A stretch of DNA of 64,000 nucleotides from Planctomycetota bacterium (GTDB lineage: Bacteria; Planctomycetota; Phycisphaerae; Phycisphaerales; Phycisphaeraceae), in NCBI GenBank assembly GCA_016350165.1, contig CP066225.1, positions 1 to 64,000 on the forward strand, written 5' to 3'. A program made the position numbers and the translations under genes. The notes below the pieces were generated by a model. The model was not told where the DNA came from, did not search any database, and saw nothing but the letters and a program-made list of their open reading frames with translations. Positions 55,876 through 64,000 of this stretch are shown piece after piece (the stretch's first letter is position 1; each line of letters starts with the position of its first letter).

Positions 55876-56670
55876 ATGATCCAGCAACACATGATTCCGT
55901 GCAGCGATCGACTGCTAGCAACCTCTGTCGACCTGCCCGATACCTTCGATCATGCGACACTGAGGTACCCTGTCGTCATCATTACCCATGGGCTTACCGG
56001 CAATCGCATCGGCGTCCATTACGATCTCGTTGAATTCGCAAGCAAACTCAACGATGCTGGCATCATCTGTGTCCGATTCGACCAATCAGGCTGCGGCGAA
56101 TCCTCCGGCCAATTCATTGACCACACCATCCCACGCATCAAAGAAGATCTTCAGTCCATTCGATCTTGGGTGACTAGTCAAAGTTGGTGCGATACCAAAC
56201 GACTCGGCTACGTCGGCCAATCACTTGGTGCATTACCTACCATTGCAGTTGACGCAGAACACCCATCACGTGGCATTGCTTTATGGGCTCCTGTATACAA
56301 CATGCCACGTGTCTTCAAAAAGACTGCAAAAACAGGCCTCCGAGCGATTATGGAGCACCAAGGTTGGGTACCATTTAAAGGTTTGCCAATCGGTAAAGGA
56401 TTTATTGACACGCTCAATACCATTAATCCTGATGACCTGATCAAAGAGAGCTCCGCACCTATTTTGTTATGCCATTCCCAAGCCGATGACACCTCACCAT
56501 TTGAAGAAAGCGAAAATTACGAACTGACTTGCCGCCAATCTTCACGCTTATGCCAGCTCATTAAATTCAGTACAGCTAATCACACTTTTTCGGATTGGAA
56601 TGATCGTCACAAACTTATCGACACGACAGTCGAGTTCTTTCAAGAACAGCTAAGAACACTTGCAATTTAG
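55876..56670 (+). CDS. Alpha/beta-hydrolase, esterase-like
   Basis: 264 residues. YPVVIITHGLTGNRIGVHYD is the oxyanion-hole region (HGxxG), FDQSGCGESSGQFIDHT follows, and RLGYVGQSLGALPTIAVDAE contains the nucleophile elbow GQSLG. ILLCHSQADDTSPFEESENY carries the probable Asp, and FSTANHTFSDWNDRHKLI the His. The form is close to bacterial feruloyl- or cinnamoyl-ester hydrolases, so it may deacylate plant or algal esters (inference). There is no signal peptide. It is divergent from the BMC operon across a 284-bp AT-rich promoter region, and the symporter gene follows after 79 bp. Confidence 0.82.
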   Translation: MIQQHMIPCSDRLLATSVDLPDTFDHATLRYPVVIITHGLTGNRIGVHYDLVEFASKLNDAGIICVRFDQSGCGESSGQFIDHTIPRIKEDLQSIRSWVTSQSWCDTKRLGYVGQSLGALPTIAVDAEHPSRGIALWAPVYNMPRVFKKTAKTGLRAIMEHQGWVPFKGLPIGKGFIDTLNTINPDDLIKESSAPILLCHSQADDTSPFEESENYELTCRQSSRLCQLIKFSTANHTFSDWNDRHKLIDTTVEFFQEQLRTLAI

Positions 56671-56749
56671 ATCTAAATTGACTTTAACGTCTATACCAAG
56701 GGCAATTCCTTGTTGCTGAGTCTTCACAACTCAACGTAGACTCAGCCGC

Positions 56750-58597
56750 ATGAAACTAATCGCTATAGACTGGATGATCATCACAGGATTCTTGGTGATT
56801 TCACTTCTCATCGGCCTCGTTGTCGCAAAGAGGTCAGGCAAAAATACAACCGAATACTTCCTTTCAGGACGCTCAATGCCTTGGTGGATGCTCGGCATGT
56901 CCATGGTTGCAACAACCTTTTCAACAGATACGCCCAACCTCGTCACTGACCTGGTACGCGACAAAGGCGTTGCAAACAACTGGGTTTGGTGGGCCTTTCT
57001 TATCACTGGAATGTTAACTGTTTTCATCTACGCAAAGCTTTGGCGACGTTCAAGTGTTCTTACTGATATGGAGTTTTACGAACTTCGCTACTCTGGCAAG
57101 GCCGCTGCATTCTTACGTGGCTTCCGCTCACTATATCTTGGTATTGCATTCAACATTTTCGCAATGTCAGCCGTGACACTTGCTGCAATCAAAATCAGTA
57201 GCATCATGCTCAACCTTGATCCGATCACAACCGTTGCTATTGCAGGCTTAGTCACCGTCACATTTTCAGCACTCGGCGGCTTCCGTGGCGTCATCATCAC
57301 CGACTGCATACTTTTTGTTACCGCAATTACAGGCTCAATCGTTGCTGCATACTTCGCTCTTTCTCATCCTGAAATTCAATCGCTAGACAATCTAATCAAG
57401 CATCCTAATGTCGCAAACAAACTGCAACTCATACCAACACTTGAAGACCGCGAGCTTCTAATCACTGCATTGATTATTCCGTTTGCGGTCCAATGGTGGA
57501 GTGCATGGTATCCCGGTGCAGAGCCAGGCGGCGGCGGTTATGTAGCACAACGCATGCTCGCAGCAAAAAGCGAAAAGCACGCTATCGGCGCAACATTCTT
57601 CTTCAACATTGCACATTATGCACTACGTCCTTGGCCATGGATCTTAGTTGCACTTGCCTCACTCATTGTTTACCCCGATCTCGCAAGCATACAACAAGCC
57701 TTCCCAAATATTCCTGCCAACAAAATCGGTAACGACCTCGGCTACCCTGCTATGCTCACTCACGTTCCTGCTGGCTGGCTTGGCCTCATCATGGCCTCAC
57801 TCATTGCAGCCTACATGTCCACCATCTCAACACACCTAAACTGGGGTTCCTCATACGTCATCAATGACTTCTATCAACGCTTTATTAAACCGCAAGCATC
57901 CGATCGCGAACTTGTTTGGGCTGCACGTATTTTCACCGTCATACTCATGGTCCTTACAGCATGCGTCGCATTGCTCGCGACAACTGCTTCAGATCTTTTC
58001 AAATTCATCATTATGTTTGGCGCAGGCACTGGACTCATTTTCCTACTACGCTGGTTCTGGTGGCGCATCAACGCCTTCGCCGAGATCGCTGGCATGATCG
58101 GATCAGGTATCGTTTCACTCATCTTCTTTGCATTACGAAGTGAAACCGTCATCGACCTCATGAACTACGAACCCATTCCATACTGGGGTGAACATTGGGA
58201 TATACCGCTCGTTGTCTTTTTAACTACAGCCATCTGGGTCATCACAATGTACGCGACTCGCCCAACTGACATGGATCGTCTTTGCGATTTTTATAGTAAA
58301 ATCAAGCCCGCCGGCCCCGGCTGGGAAAAAGTACTCACCTACGCTGCAACCAATGACAAGACTTTAGAGCGAACTAAGGATAATACATCTATTACATATG
58401 GCATCATCTGCACGCTCTTTGGCACACTCCTCGTTTACTGCACATTATTCGCTACAGGCTACGCAATCTATCAGGACTACATCACATCAGTCCTTCTCTT
58501 CGGTGCAGCAGTTGTCTTTGCACTACTGATCTACTTATTCTGGCCGAAGGTCGCATCATCAAACGAAGAATTATCTGAGCTCAACGAATACAGCTAA
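56750..58597 (+). CDS. Sodium:solute symporter (SSS family)
   Basis: 615 residues with about 13-14 hydrophobic segments. IDWMIITGFLVISLLIGLVV is the first helix, followed by TTEYFLSGRSMPWWMLGMSM, the signature of SSS family sugar and acid symporters. WWSAWYPGAEPGGGGYVAQR and AYMSTISTHLNWGSSYVIND are further family motifs. It imports a solute with Na+; sugars or acids are typical. Its position beside the BMC and esterase genes suggests a fucose, rhamnose or lactate substrate, but this is not shown by sequence. Confidence 0.88.
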   Translation: MKLIAIDWMIITGFLVISLLIGLVVAKRSGKNTTEYFLSGRSMPWWMLGMSMVATTFSTDTPNLVTDLVRDKGVANNWVWWAFLITGMLTVFIYAKLWRRSSVLTDMEFYELRYSGKAAAFLRGFRSLYLGIAFNIFAMSAVTLAAIKISSIMLNLDPITTVAIAGLVTVTFSALGGFRGVIITDCILFVTAITGSIVAAYFALSHPEIQSLDNLIKHPNVANKLQLIPTLEDRELLITALIIPFAVQWWSAWYPGAEPGGGGYVAQRMLAAKSEKHAIGATFFFNIAHYALRPWPWILVALASLIVYPDLASIQQAFPNIPANKIGNDLGYPAMLTHVPAGWLGLIMASLIAAYMSTISTHLNWGSSYVINDFYQRFIKPQASDRELVWAARIFTVILMVLTACVALLATTASDLFKFIIMFGAGTGLIFLLRWFWWRINAFAEIAGMIGSGIVSLIFFALRSETVIDLMNYEPIPYWGEHWDIPLVVFLTTAIWVITMYATRPTDMDRLCDFYSKIKPAGPGWEKVLTYAATNDKTLERTKDNTSITYGIICTLFGTLLVYCTLFATGYAIYQDYITSVLLFGAAVVFALLIYLFWPKVASSNEELSELNEYS

Positions 58598-58618
58598 TCA
58601 AATTTTTACAAGCGCATT

Positions 58619-58655
58619 AAAAAAGCCTTGGCGTCAACCAAGGCTTTTATTTTTT
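58619..58655. terminator. Bidirectional terminator between the symporter and rho
   Basis: AAAAGCCTTGG pairs with CCAAGGCTTTT across a six-base loop, with T tracts on the plus strand and A-rich sequence before it. Confidence 0.9.
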
Positions 58656-58668
58656 ATCTATCCACTGA

Positions 58669-60315
58669 TTAGTCAAGACTCATCGTCATCAGGAATTCAG
58701 CATTCGAACGAACCTTACCGAGACGCGACTTCAATAATTCCATCGCTTCGACAACGTTCATGTCAGCCAACACTTTACGCAAGCGGTAGACCAATTGAAT
58801 TTCTTGCTGATCCATCAGAAGCTCTTCACGACGTGTGCCTGACGCTGCAATATCAATCGCAGGATAAACACGCTTCTCAACCAAGCGGCGGTCAAGGTGA
58901 AGCTCTGAGTTACCAGTACCTTTGAATTCTTCAAAGATGATGTCGTCCATCTTCGAACCCGTATCAACCAACGCAGTACCGAGAATGGTGAGTGAACCAC
59001 CGTTTTCGATTGCACGAGCTGAACCGAAGAATTTCTTAGGACGCTGCAACGCATTTGAATCCAAGCCACCGGTCAAGATCTTGCCGGAGTGTGGCATCTC
59101 AGCGTTGTATGCACGAGCCATACGTGTGATGGAGTCCATCAGGATCACAACATGCTCACCAAACTCAACCATGCGGCGTGACTTCTCGATAACCATGTCA
59201 CAAACTTGCACGTGGCGAGTTGACTGCTCATCAAACGTCGAAGCAACAACTTCAACATCGTCAGGCGTATTGTTCTTAAAGTCCGTCACTTCCTCAGGAC
59301 GTTCGTCGATCAGCAACACGATGACCTTAACTTCTGGGAAGTTCTTGATGATCGAGTTAGCAATCTTCTGCATCAATACTGTTTTACCAGTACGAGGCGG
59401 AGCAACAATCAAACCACGCTGACCACGACCAATCGGCGTGACCAAGTCCATAATACGCATCTCAATATTGCTTGGGTCTTCCGGAGTCTCAAGCACATAG
59501 CGTTGGTATGGATGCAATGGCGTCATATCTTCGTAGTTCGGGATATCGTTCAGCTTATCTGGAGCCAAACCATTCACCGCATCTACGCGTAACAATGCGA
59601 AGTACTTCTCTGATTCCTTCGGCGGACGAATCGTACCTTGCACAATATGACCCGGCTTCAAACCGAAGCGACGAATCTGTGAAGGTGACACATAAATATC
59701 ATCTGGACACGCAAGGTATGAGTATTCTGGCGAACGTAGGAAACCAAAGCCGTCAGGCAAAATTTCCAATACGCCTTCACCAAACATCAAACCTTGAGCG
59801 GTAATATGTTTCTGCAAAATCTTAAAGATCAGGTCTTGCTTCTTCAGGCCAGCATAATTATGAATGCCGTCCTTCTTAGCAATCTCGTGCAGTTCATCCA
59901 CTTCCATTTTCTGAAGGTCATGGATTGAGAAGTCAGCTTTCTTTGCTTGCTCGTAACGCTCTTGTGTTTCAGCATCAAGTTGATCATCGTTTGAAGCAAC
60001 ACGACGGCTCTGTTTTTTCACAGGCTTCTCGACGACTTCTTCTTCGATCTCTGCCTCGACTTCGACTTCTTCTACTTCAGCAGGTTCCTCTACCGGCGCC
60101 TCTTCAACTGGCTCTGGTGCTTCTTCTTTTACAGCCTTCTTCGCTGCAGCTTTTTTAGAAGCTTTCTTACGAGTAACCTTTTTCTTCTTTTTAGGTTTCA
60201 CTTGAGTGGTTTCCGTTTTTTCTTCACTAGGTGCGTCATCGGCCGATACGGCCTTCTTACGACGTGTACGCTTAGTAACTTTTTTACTACTTGTTGATCC
60301 GACAGCCATAGACAT
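58669..60315 (-). CDS. rho: Transcription termination factor Rho with lysine-rich/acidic N-terminal extension
   Basis: 548 residues from the ATG at 60315, which has AAGGAG upstream; longer in-frame starts lack it. Residues 1-110 form a low-complexity extension: Lys/Arg/Ala-rich blocks ([27 protein letters not shown]), then a Glu/Val-rich acidic block. Then come the Rho N domain ([20 protein letters not shown]), the RNA-binding fold ([20 protein letters not shown]), Walker A ([15 protein letters not shown]), Walker B ([15 protein letters not shown]) and the R-loop ([18 protein letters not shown]). It is a hexameric RNA helicase for transcription termination. Such insertions occur in some phyla and can affect RNA binding. 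Confidence 0.95.
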   Translation of the reverse strand: MSMAVGSTSSKKVTKRTRRKKAVSADDAPSEEKTETTQVKPKKKKKVTRKKASKKAAAKKAVKEEAPEPVEEAPVEEPAEVEEVEVEAEIEEEVVEKPVKKQSRRVASNDDQLDAETQERYEQAKKADFSIHDLQKMEVDELHEIAKKDGIHNYAGLKKQDLIFKILQKHITAQGLMFGEGVLEILPDGFGFLRSPEYSYLACPDDIYVSPSQIRRFGLKPGHIVQGTIRPPKESEKYFALLRVDAVNGLAPDKLNDIPNYEDMTPLHPYQRYVLETPEDPSNIEMRIMDLVTPIGRGQRGLIVAPPRTGKTVLMQKIANSIIKNFPEVKVIVLLIDERPEEVTDFKNNTPDDVEVVASTFDEQSTRHVQVCDMVIEKSRRMVEFGEHVVILMDSITRMARAYNAEMPHSGKILTGGLDSNALQRPKKFFGSARAIENGGSLTILGTALVDTGSKMDDIIFEEFKGTGNSELHLDRRLVEKRVYPAIDIAASGTRREELLMDQQEIQLVYRLRKVLADMNVVEAMELLKSRLGKVRSNAEFLMTMSLD

Positions 60316-60567
60316 GGCTCTCCTTACGAAGTTGGATGCAACCGGTCTAGACACCAGTCGCGGCGGGGTCCCGTATCACCGGGTATAACGTCCTCTGAGA
60401 TATAGGACATCACTCCTTTGATTGAATTCGCAAAATCCGTGCTAAGAACAGTTTAGTTAACTGAACGATTAAAACGGCTATCCAGCAAATTATTACTGGA
60501 CGACCCGATTCAACTGCGTCATGAAAGGGGATAAACCGCCTCGCGGCAGGCTCAGATCAGTGAACTG

Positions 60568-61203
60568 TTATACAGGGAAAATCAGGGAAGCAATGCCTCG
60601 AACTTGACCTTCACAATGCGCCAAATCCGAATCATTACTTACAACATAATCGGCACGCTGCCGCTTCGTGTCAAGCAAAGCTTGATTTTTCTCCCTTTTC
60701 CGCAATTCAGCTTCATCCCAACCGCGCGTCTCAGCTACCCTTTTCAGCCGAATTTCCCACGGCACATCGATATAAACCAGTACATCACACTCCTCATCCA
60801 AACCAACTTCAATCAACAACGGGCAATCTTCCACAACTGCCTTCACTTCTGGATCAGAAAACGCCTTTTCACGCTCCTCTGACCGCAAACGCCCCACAAC
60901 TGGATGCACTAATCCCTCCAATCGCTCTAGGTTAGCCTTGTTTTCGAAAACTTGCTTTGCGACCACAACACGATCAATCAGCCCGTCTTCACCGATCACG
61001 TCCTCACCCCACCATTTCCTCAACTCTTCCTGCACTTCCAGCTGATTAATTGCCTCTTTTGCCAGCTTATCCGCATCGATCACATAACAACCCAACGCTT
61101 CAAACTGACGCGCAACGAGGCTTTTACCCGAACCCGGTGCCCCCATCATTCCGATCACCGGCTTCGCATACTTCCAATCAATCTTTTCAAGTTTCTTACT
61201 CAT
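60568..61203 (-). CDS. coaE: Dephospho-CoA kinase
   Basis: 211 residues. PVIGMMGAPGSGKSLVARQF is the P-loop (GAPGSGKS), LGCYVIDADKLAKEAI contains the substrate Asp, and VVEDCPLLIEVGLDEECDVL and YIDVPWEIRLKRVAETRGWD form the lid and adenine region, with TKRQRADYVVSNDSDL at the end. It phosphorylates the 3'-OH of dephospho-CoA, the last step of CoA synthesis. It lies 39 bp after the HExxH protein gene and upstream of rho on the same strand. Confidence 0.95.
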   Translation of the reverse strand: MSKKLEKIDWKYAKPVIGMMGAPGSGKSLVARQFEALGCYVIDADKLAKEAINQLEVQEELRKWWGEDVIGEDGLIDRVVVAKQVFENKANLERLEGLVHPVVGRLRSEEREKAFSDPEVKAVVEDCPLLIEVGLDEECDVLVYIDVPWEIRLKRVAETRGWDEAELRKREKNQALLDTKRQRADYVVSNDSDLAHCEGQVRGIASLIFPV

Positions 61204-61242
61204 AAATCACAACCTCACCTTCAACCGCATCATCATACACAG

Positions 61243-62727
61243 CTACTTCTGCTCTGCATCATTCTTCTCCCGATCACGTCGCCTCTGCTCTTCAGTCATA
61301 TTCTTCAATTCCTTACTGTAAGGCTTCAATTCATTAACTCCCACAAACTCACCAAACGCCAACATCAATTCATGCTCATCGACACCGTAATATTTCGCCA
61401 ACGCAAGCTGCCAATCTACACCCGATTTAATCGCATTAATAAAATTTACGTAGCGTTTTTTATCCTGCTTAATCATGTACTGCGTCAACTTGCTTGCAAT
61501 ACCATACTGCATTGGCTGAATGTGCTCTGCCTCAAAGAAACCTCCTCCCGGATTTCCGTTATCGCGCATAAACTTCACACCCATCGCTTGCCGCGCGCGT
61601 AACAGGTCAAAGCGAGGCAGCAGCATGTCTGCAATCGTATCTGCTAACCCTTCATTCCAACAAGAAGGCACGCGTGCTTTCGACCTGTATCTAAACAAAA
61701 AACCATGCGACGCTTCATGTACTAAAATACGTGCAAACAGACTGTCTTCCTGTTGCCTGTAAAACACAACATGCACATCACCATTAGCTCGTTGGTAGCA
61801 TCGACCTAGCACTTTCCCATTCGCAGGTGTAAATTCAACGCCATAAACTTTGCTCTCAAATTCATGGAACTTTCGCTCTTTACTGAACACAAAAATCAAG
61901 CACTTACCACGCCAAATATTCCGACCCTTTGCGACCCCAAACAGATCCGCCAACCTCACATACATACGGTCTAATTCAGCCGACCACTTCTTCGCTTCAT
62001 TTCGATTCAAATCCGTATAAAACAGAAAGTAATCAGTTTCCACTTCAAACATTTCTGCGCCAACCTTTGCCAGCCCATCTTTGGCAAAGGTTCTTAGATT
62101 CTCAAGAATCGCTTCATGCGAATCATCTTCAATATCCTCCCACAACAACTCTTCTGCTACAGGCGGCGCGTCAGGTACTGCTTTTTTTCGCTTTTGGCGT
62201 TTACGTGGCGTCTCTTCCTCTGCCTCAATTTTCTTCACCGGATGCGCAGTTCGCCAAAGCTCGACCGCCGCTTCCTGTGCTGTTTTATTTTCGAATTCGT
62301 ACTGAAATGCATCTGTATCAAGCGTTTCAGCTTTTGCCAACGCCATCCTCGCAAACCGTGTACCGTTCTTCATCGTCGCTAGCAACTTACCCAACTTCAC
62401 CCAAGCGCCATACTCGTCATTTTTAAAAAAGTGCGAAGCAAATAACGAATAAATCTTCCCCTCTGGCACATGGTCCCATTTCACAAAAACGCGTTCACTT
62501 CGCTGAGCTGATCGATCTTTCCTTACCACCATAACGCCATCCCAGAACCACGACATGATCTCCCCTCTGACATAATCTGGATTTTTCCCACCCACTTTCA
62601 CCGCAATTGGCACTCGAGGCGACACCGTAACTCCATCCGTAACCTCTTGTGCACTGCAAACCTCATTAACAACCAACGACAAACCCATCAACAAAATAAA
62701 AAACATAGCCCGGAATTTTTTTTGCAT
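61243..62727 (-). CDS. Exported HExxH metallopeptidase-like protein
   Basis: 494 residues from the ATG at 62727, which has GAGAGG 6 bp upstream; an in-frame start at 62784 is less likely. MQKKFRAMFFILLMGLSLVV is a signal peptide. LVHEASHGFLFRYRSKARVP has HEASH, and SCWNEGLADTIADMLLPRFD supplies a third Glu ligand about 24 residues later, the gluzincin pattern. A Lys/Arg-Glu-rich linker (about 200-225) and a charged C-terminal tail (EEQRRRDREKNDAEQK) flank it. Proteins of this type in planctomycetes are often labelled DUF1570. A zinc peptidase is likely; the substrate is unknown. Confidence 0.65.
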   Translation of the reverse strand: MQKKFRAMFFILLMGLSLVVNEVCSAQEVTDGVTVSPRVPIAVKVGGKNPDYVRGEIMSWFWDGVMVVRKDRSAQRSERVFVKWDHVPEGKIYSLFASHFFKNDEYGAWVKLGKLLATMKNGTRFARMALAKAETLDTDAFQYEFENKTAQEAAVELWRTAHPVKKIEAEEETPRKRQKRKKAVPDAPPVAEELLWEDIEDDSHEAILENLRTFAKDGLAKVGAEMFEVETDYFLFYTDLNRNEAKKWSAELDRMYVRLADLFGVAKGRNIWRGKCLIFVFSKERKFHEFESKVYGVEFTPANGKVLGRCYQRANGDVHVVFYRQQEDSLFARILVHEASHGFLFRYRSKARVPSCWNEGLADTIADMLLPRFDLLRARQAMGVKFMRDNGNPGGGFFEAEHIQPMQYGIASKLTQYMIKQDKKRYVNFINAIKSGVDWQLALAKYYGVDEHELMLAFGEFVGVNELKPYSKELKNMTEEQRRRDREKNDAEQK

Positions 62728-63086
62728 GACTTTCCTCTCAAGAATGTCCAAGTTCTTTGCTTTTAAAAACTTTTGCACAGGCAAAATTTTTCCTTTCCAA
62801 CCTTTTTCCTCCCCCCAAACACGCCAAACGACATAATTCCCCCTTTTTGCCTCAATTTACTGTCCGATATAACCGATTTTCTCCTTGACGAGGATGAAAT
62901 ACAAGACAAAATCCACGTCTGAACCTTGTTGTGCTTAAATCAGTATAAAAAAGGTATTTGCGTATTTTCGCCTATACCCTCATAATTGACTTATACACCC
63001 ACATCGGCTCGACTTTTCGCCGCCCTCCGTGGAGTAATTTAACGCACACTTTGATATCCCACTACGCTTTTGTGACGAGGTAACTG
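62728..63086. other. Intergenic region before the GspE/PilB gene
   Basis: About 360 bases, divergent promoters presumably on both sides. It is AT-rich, with a C/T-rich stretch near 62790-62850. No small gene, RNA or hairpin terminator was recognised. ACGAGG at 63075-63080 is the ribosome-binding site of the next gene. Confidence 0.5.
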
Positions 63087-64000
63087 ATGGCCCGTAAGCG
63101 ACGCCAAATCGGCGAAATCCTTAAACGCTGGGGACTGGTCGATGACCAGCAAATCGAAGAAGCAGCAAAAATCGCACAGGGTTCGCGCAAGCGTATCGGC
63201 GATGTGCTGACTGAACTCGGTTACGCACAGCAAAACGATGTTGCTAAAGCTCTTGCTTCTCAGTTCGACATGGAGTTTGTCGATCTCGATCAGCCCAACG
63301 TCGTCCACAAAGATAACCTATCTCTCATCCCGATGGACATCATCAAGAAGTACATCGTGCTGCCTCTCGGTAAAGAAGGCAACACGCTCAAAGTTCTTGT
63401 GCATGATCCCATGGACCTCGATCTAATCGATGACCTGCAATTCCGTCTCGGCGGGAAGATCGAACTCGCACTCGGCGCTAAAGCTAAAATCAAAGAATAC
63501 ATCGATAGCATGCTCTCGGAAACGAAAGCATCAATCGACGAAACCGTTCGTGAACTCTCCATGGACCAATCCATGGACCGTGGTGCCTCACTCGACATCC
63601 AGTTCACCGGCGAAGATGGCCAAGAAGAAGACGAAGATGAAGCAGGTGAAAATGATACACCTATCATCAAGCTCGTTAACCAGGTCATTGCTGAAGCCGT
63701 CCTCGCACGTTCTTCAGACATCCACATCGAACCATTCGAAAACCGCGTTCGTCTCCGGTACCGCATCGACGGTGTCTGTCACGAACGTAACGTCATTCCA
63801 AAACGTGTGCAGGCTTCTGTCACTGCTCGTATGAAGATCCTCGCTGGCATGAAAGTTGAGGAACGACGTATTCCGCAAGACGGTCGTATCAAGATGAAGA
63901 TCGCTGGCGATGTCATCGACTTCCGTGTTTCTGCCTGTCCGGTTTACCACGGCGAATCTATCGTTCTTCGTGTCCTGCGCCCAGACGCCGCTAACATCGG
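63087..64000 (+). CDS. GspE/PilB-family ATPase, 5' part
   Basis: About 304 codons from the ATG at 63087, open at the right edge. RRQIGEILKRWGLVDDQQIE and RIGDVLTELGYAQQNDVAKA form an MshEN-type N-terminal domain that often binds cyclic-di-GMP. VNQVIAEAVLARSSDIHIEP and NRVRLRYRIDGVCHE are the GspE N2 domain, and VYHGESIVLRVLR precedes the P-loop, which lies outside the window. An acidic Glu/Asp linker sits near residues 172-190. It powers type II secretion or type IV pilus assembly; which one cannot be told, but prepilin-like genes occur in the window. Confidence 0.92.
   Translation, partial: MARKRRQIGEILKRWGLVDDQQIEEAAKIAQGSRKRIGDVLTELGYAQQNDVAKALASQFDMEFVDLDQPNVVHKDNLSLIPMDIIKKYIVLPLGKEGNTLKVLVHDPMDLDLIDDLQFRLGGKIELALGAKAKIKEYIDSMLSETKASIDETVRELSMDQSMDRGASLDIQFTGEDGQEEDEDEAGENDTPIIKLVNQVIAEAVLARSSDIHIEPFENRVRLRYRIDGVCHERNVIPKRVQASVTARMKILAGMKVEERRIPQDGRIKMKIAGDVIDFRVSACPVYHGESIVLRVLRPDAANI

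Overview
The window looks like chromosome of a marine planctomycete, most likely class Phycisphaerae. The clues are a planctomycete/verrucomicrobial (PVM) type bacterial microcompartment (BMC) operon, clustered sulfatases, prepilin-like proteins of the form common in planctomycetes, a PEP-CTERM protein and a zinc-ribbon membrane protein. The genus is not established from sequence alone.

Layout. 1-21.3 kb is mostly core: ribF (partial), a Bcp peroxiredoxin, rnc, a SpoIVB/S55-like protein, a large exported propeller-like protein, rpmH, eno, a HEAT-like membrane protein, a nitroreductase, a secreted clan GH-A-like protein, dinG, a GNAT, a TPR protein, rplK-rplA-rplJ-rplL and tRNA-Phe(GAA). From about 21.3 to 42.7 kb, directly after the tRNA, lies an AT-rich accessory island. 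It carries five sulfatases (one without a normal start), one wrecked sulfatase, a GH71-like protein, a GntR/LacI-type regulator, a PEP-CTERM protein, an operon of two GH65 phosphorylases plus beta-phosphoglucomutase, and two prepilin-like proteins. 43.8-46.4 kb holds a DUF1343 (NamZ-like) protein, aat and a LysM lipoprotein. 46.5-55.6 kb, minus strand, is the BMC locus: pduL, three BMC-H, ackA, three BMC-P, a CoA-acylating aldehyde dehydrogenase, an RpiB-like protein, a class II aldolase, a lactate/malate dehydrogenase and a DeoR regulator. 55.9-64 kb holds an alpha/beta hydrolase, a sodium:solute symporter, rho, coaE, a secreted HExxH protein and the start of a GspE/PilB ATPase.

How it fits together. 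The island enzymes plausibly strip sulfate from, and cut, sulfated polysaccharides. GH65 phosphorolysis with beta-phosphoglucomutase would feed glucose units into glycolysis. The BMC would take the L-lactaldehyde released from fuculose- or rhamnulose-1-phosphate to lactyl-CoA, lactyl-phosphate and lactate. The substrate link between island and BMC is inference.

Most notable observations. (1) A repeated dyad, ATAGC-N6-GCTAT, occurs perfectly four times and in weaker form four times, always between genes and only between 23.1 and 42.9 kb. It is probably the operator of the regulator encoded at 23.8 kb. (2) The plus strand is C-rich over G from the left end to about 42.65 kb whichever strand is coding, then abruptly G-rich. 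The switch falls inside the conserved 5' part of a prepilin-like gene, as expected of an inversion junction between repeated prepilin genes. (3) A sulfatase has an intact body but an in-frame TAG at codon 7. (4) Four BMC cargo proteins carry related amphipathic terminal helices, including an uncharacterised RpiB-like protein.
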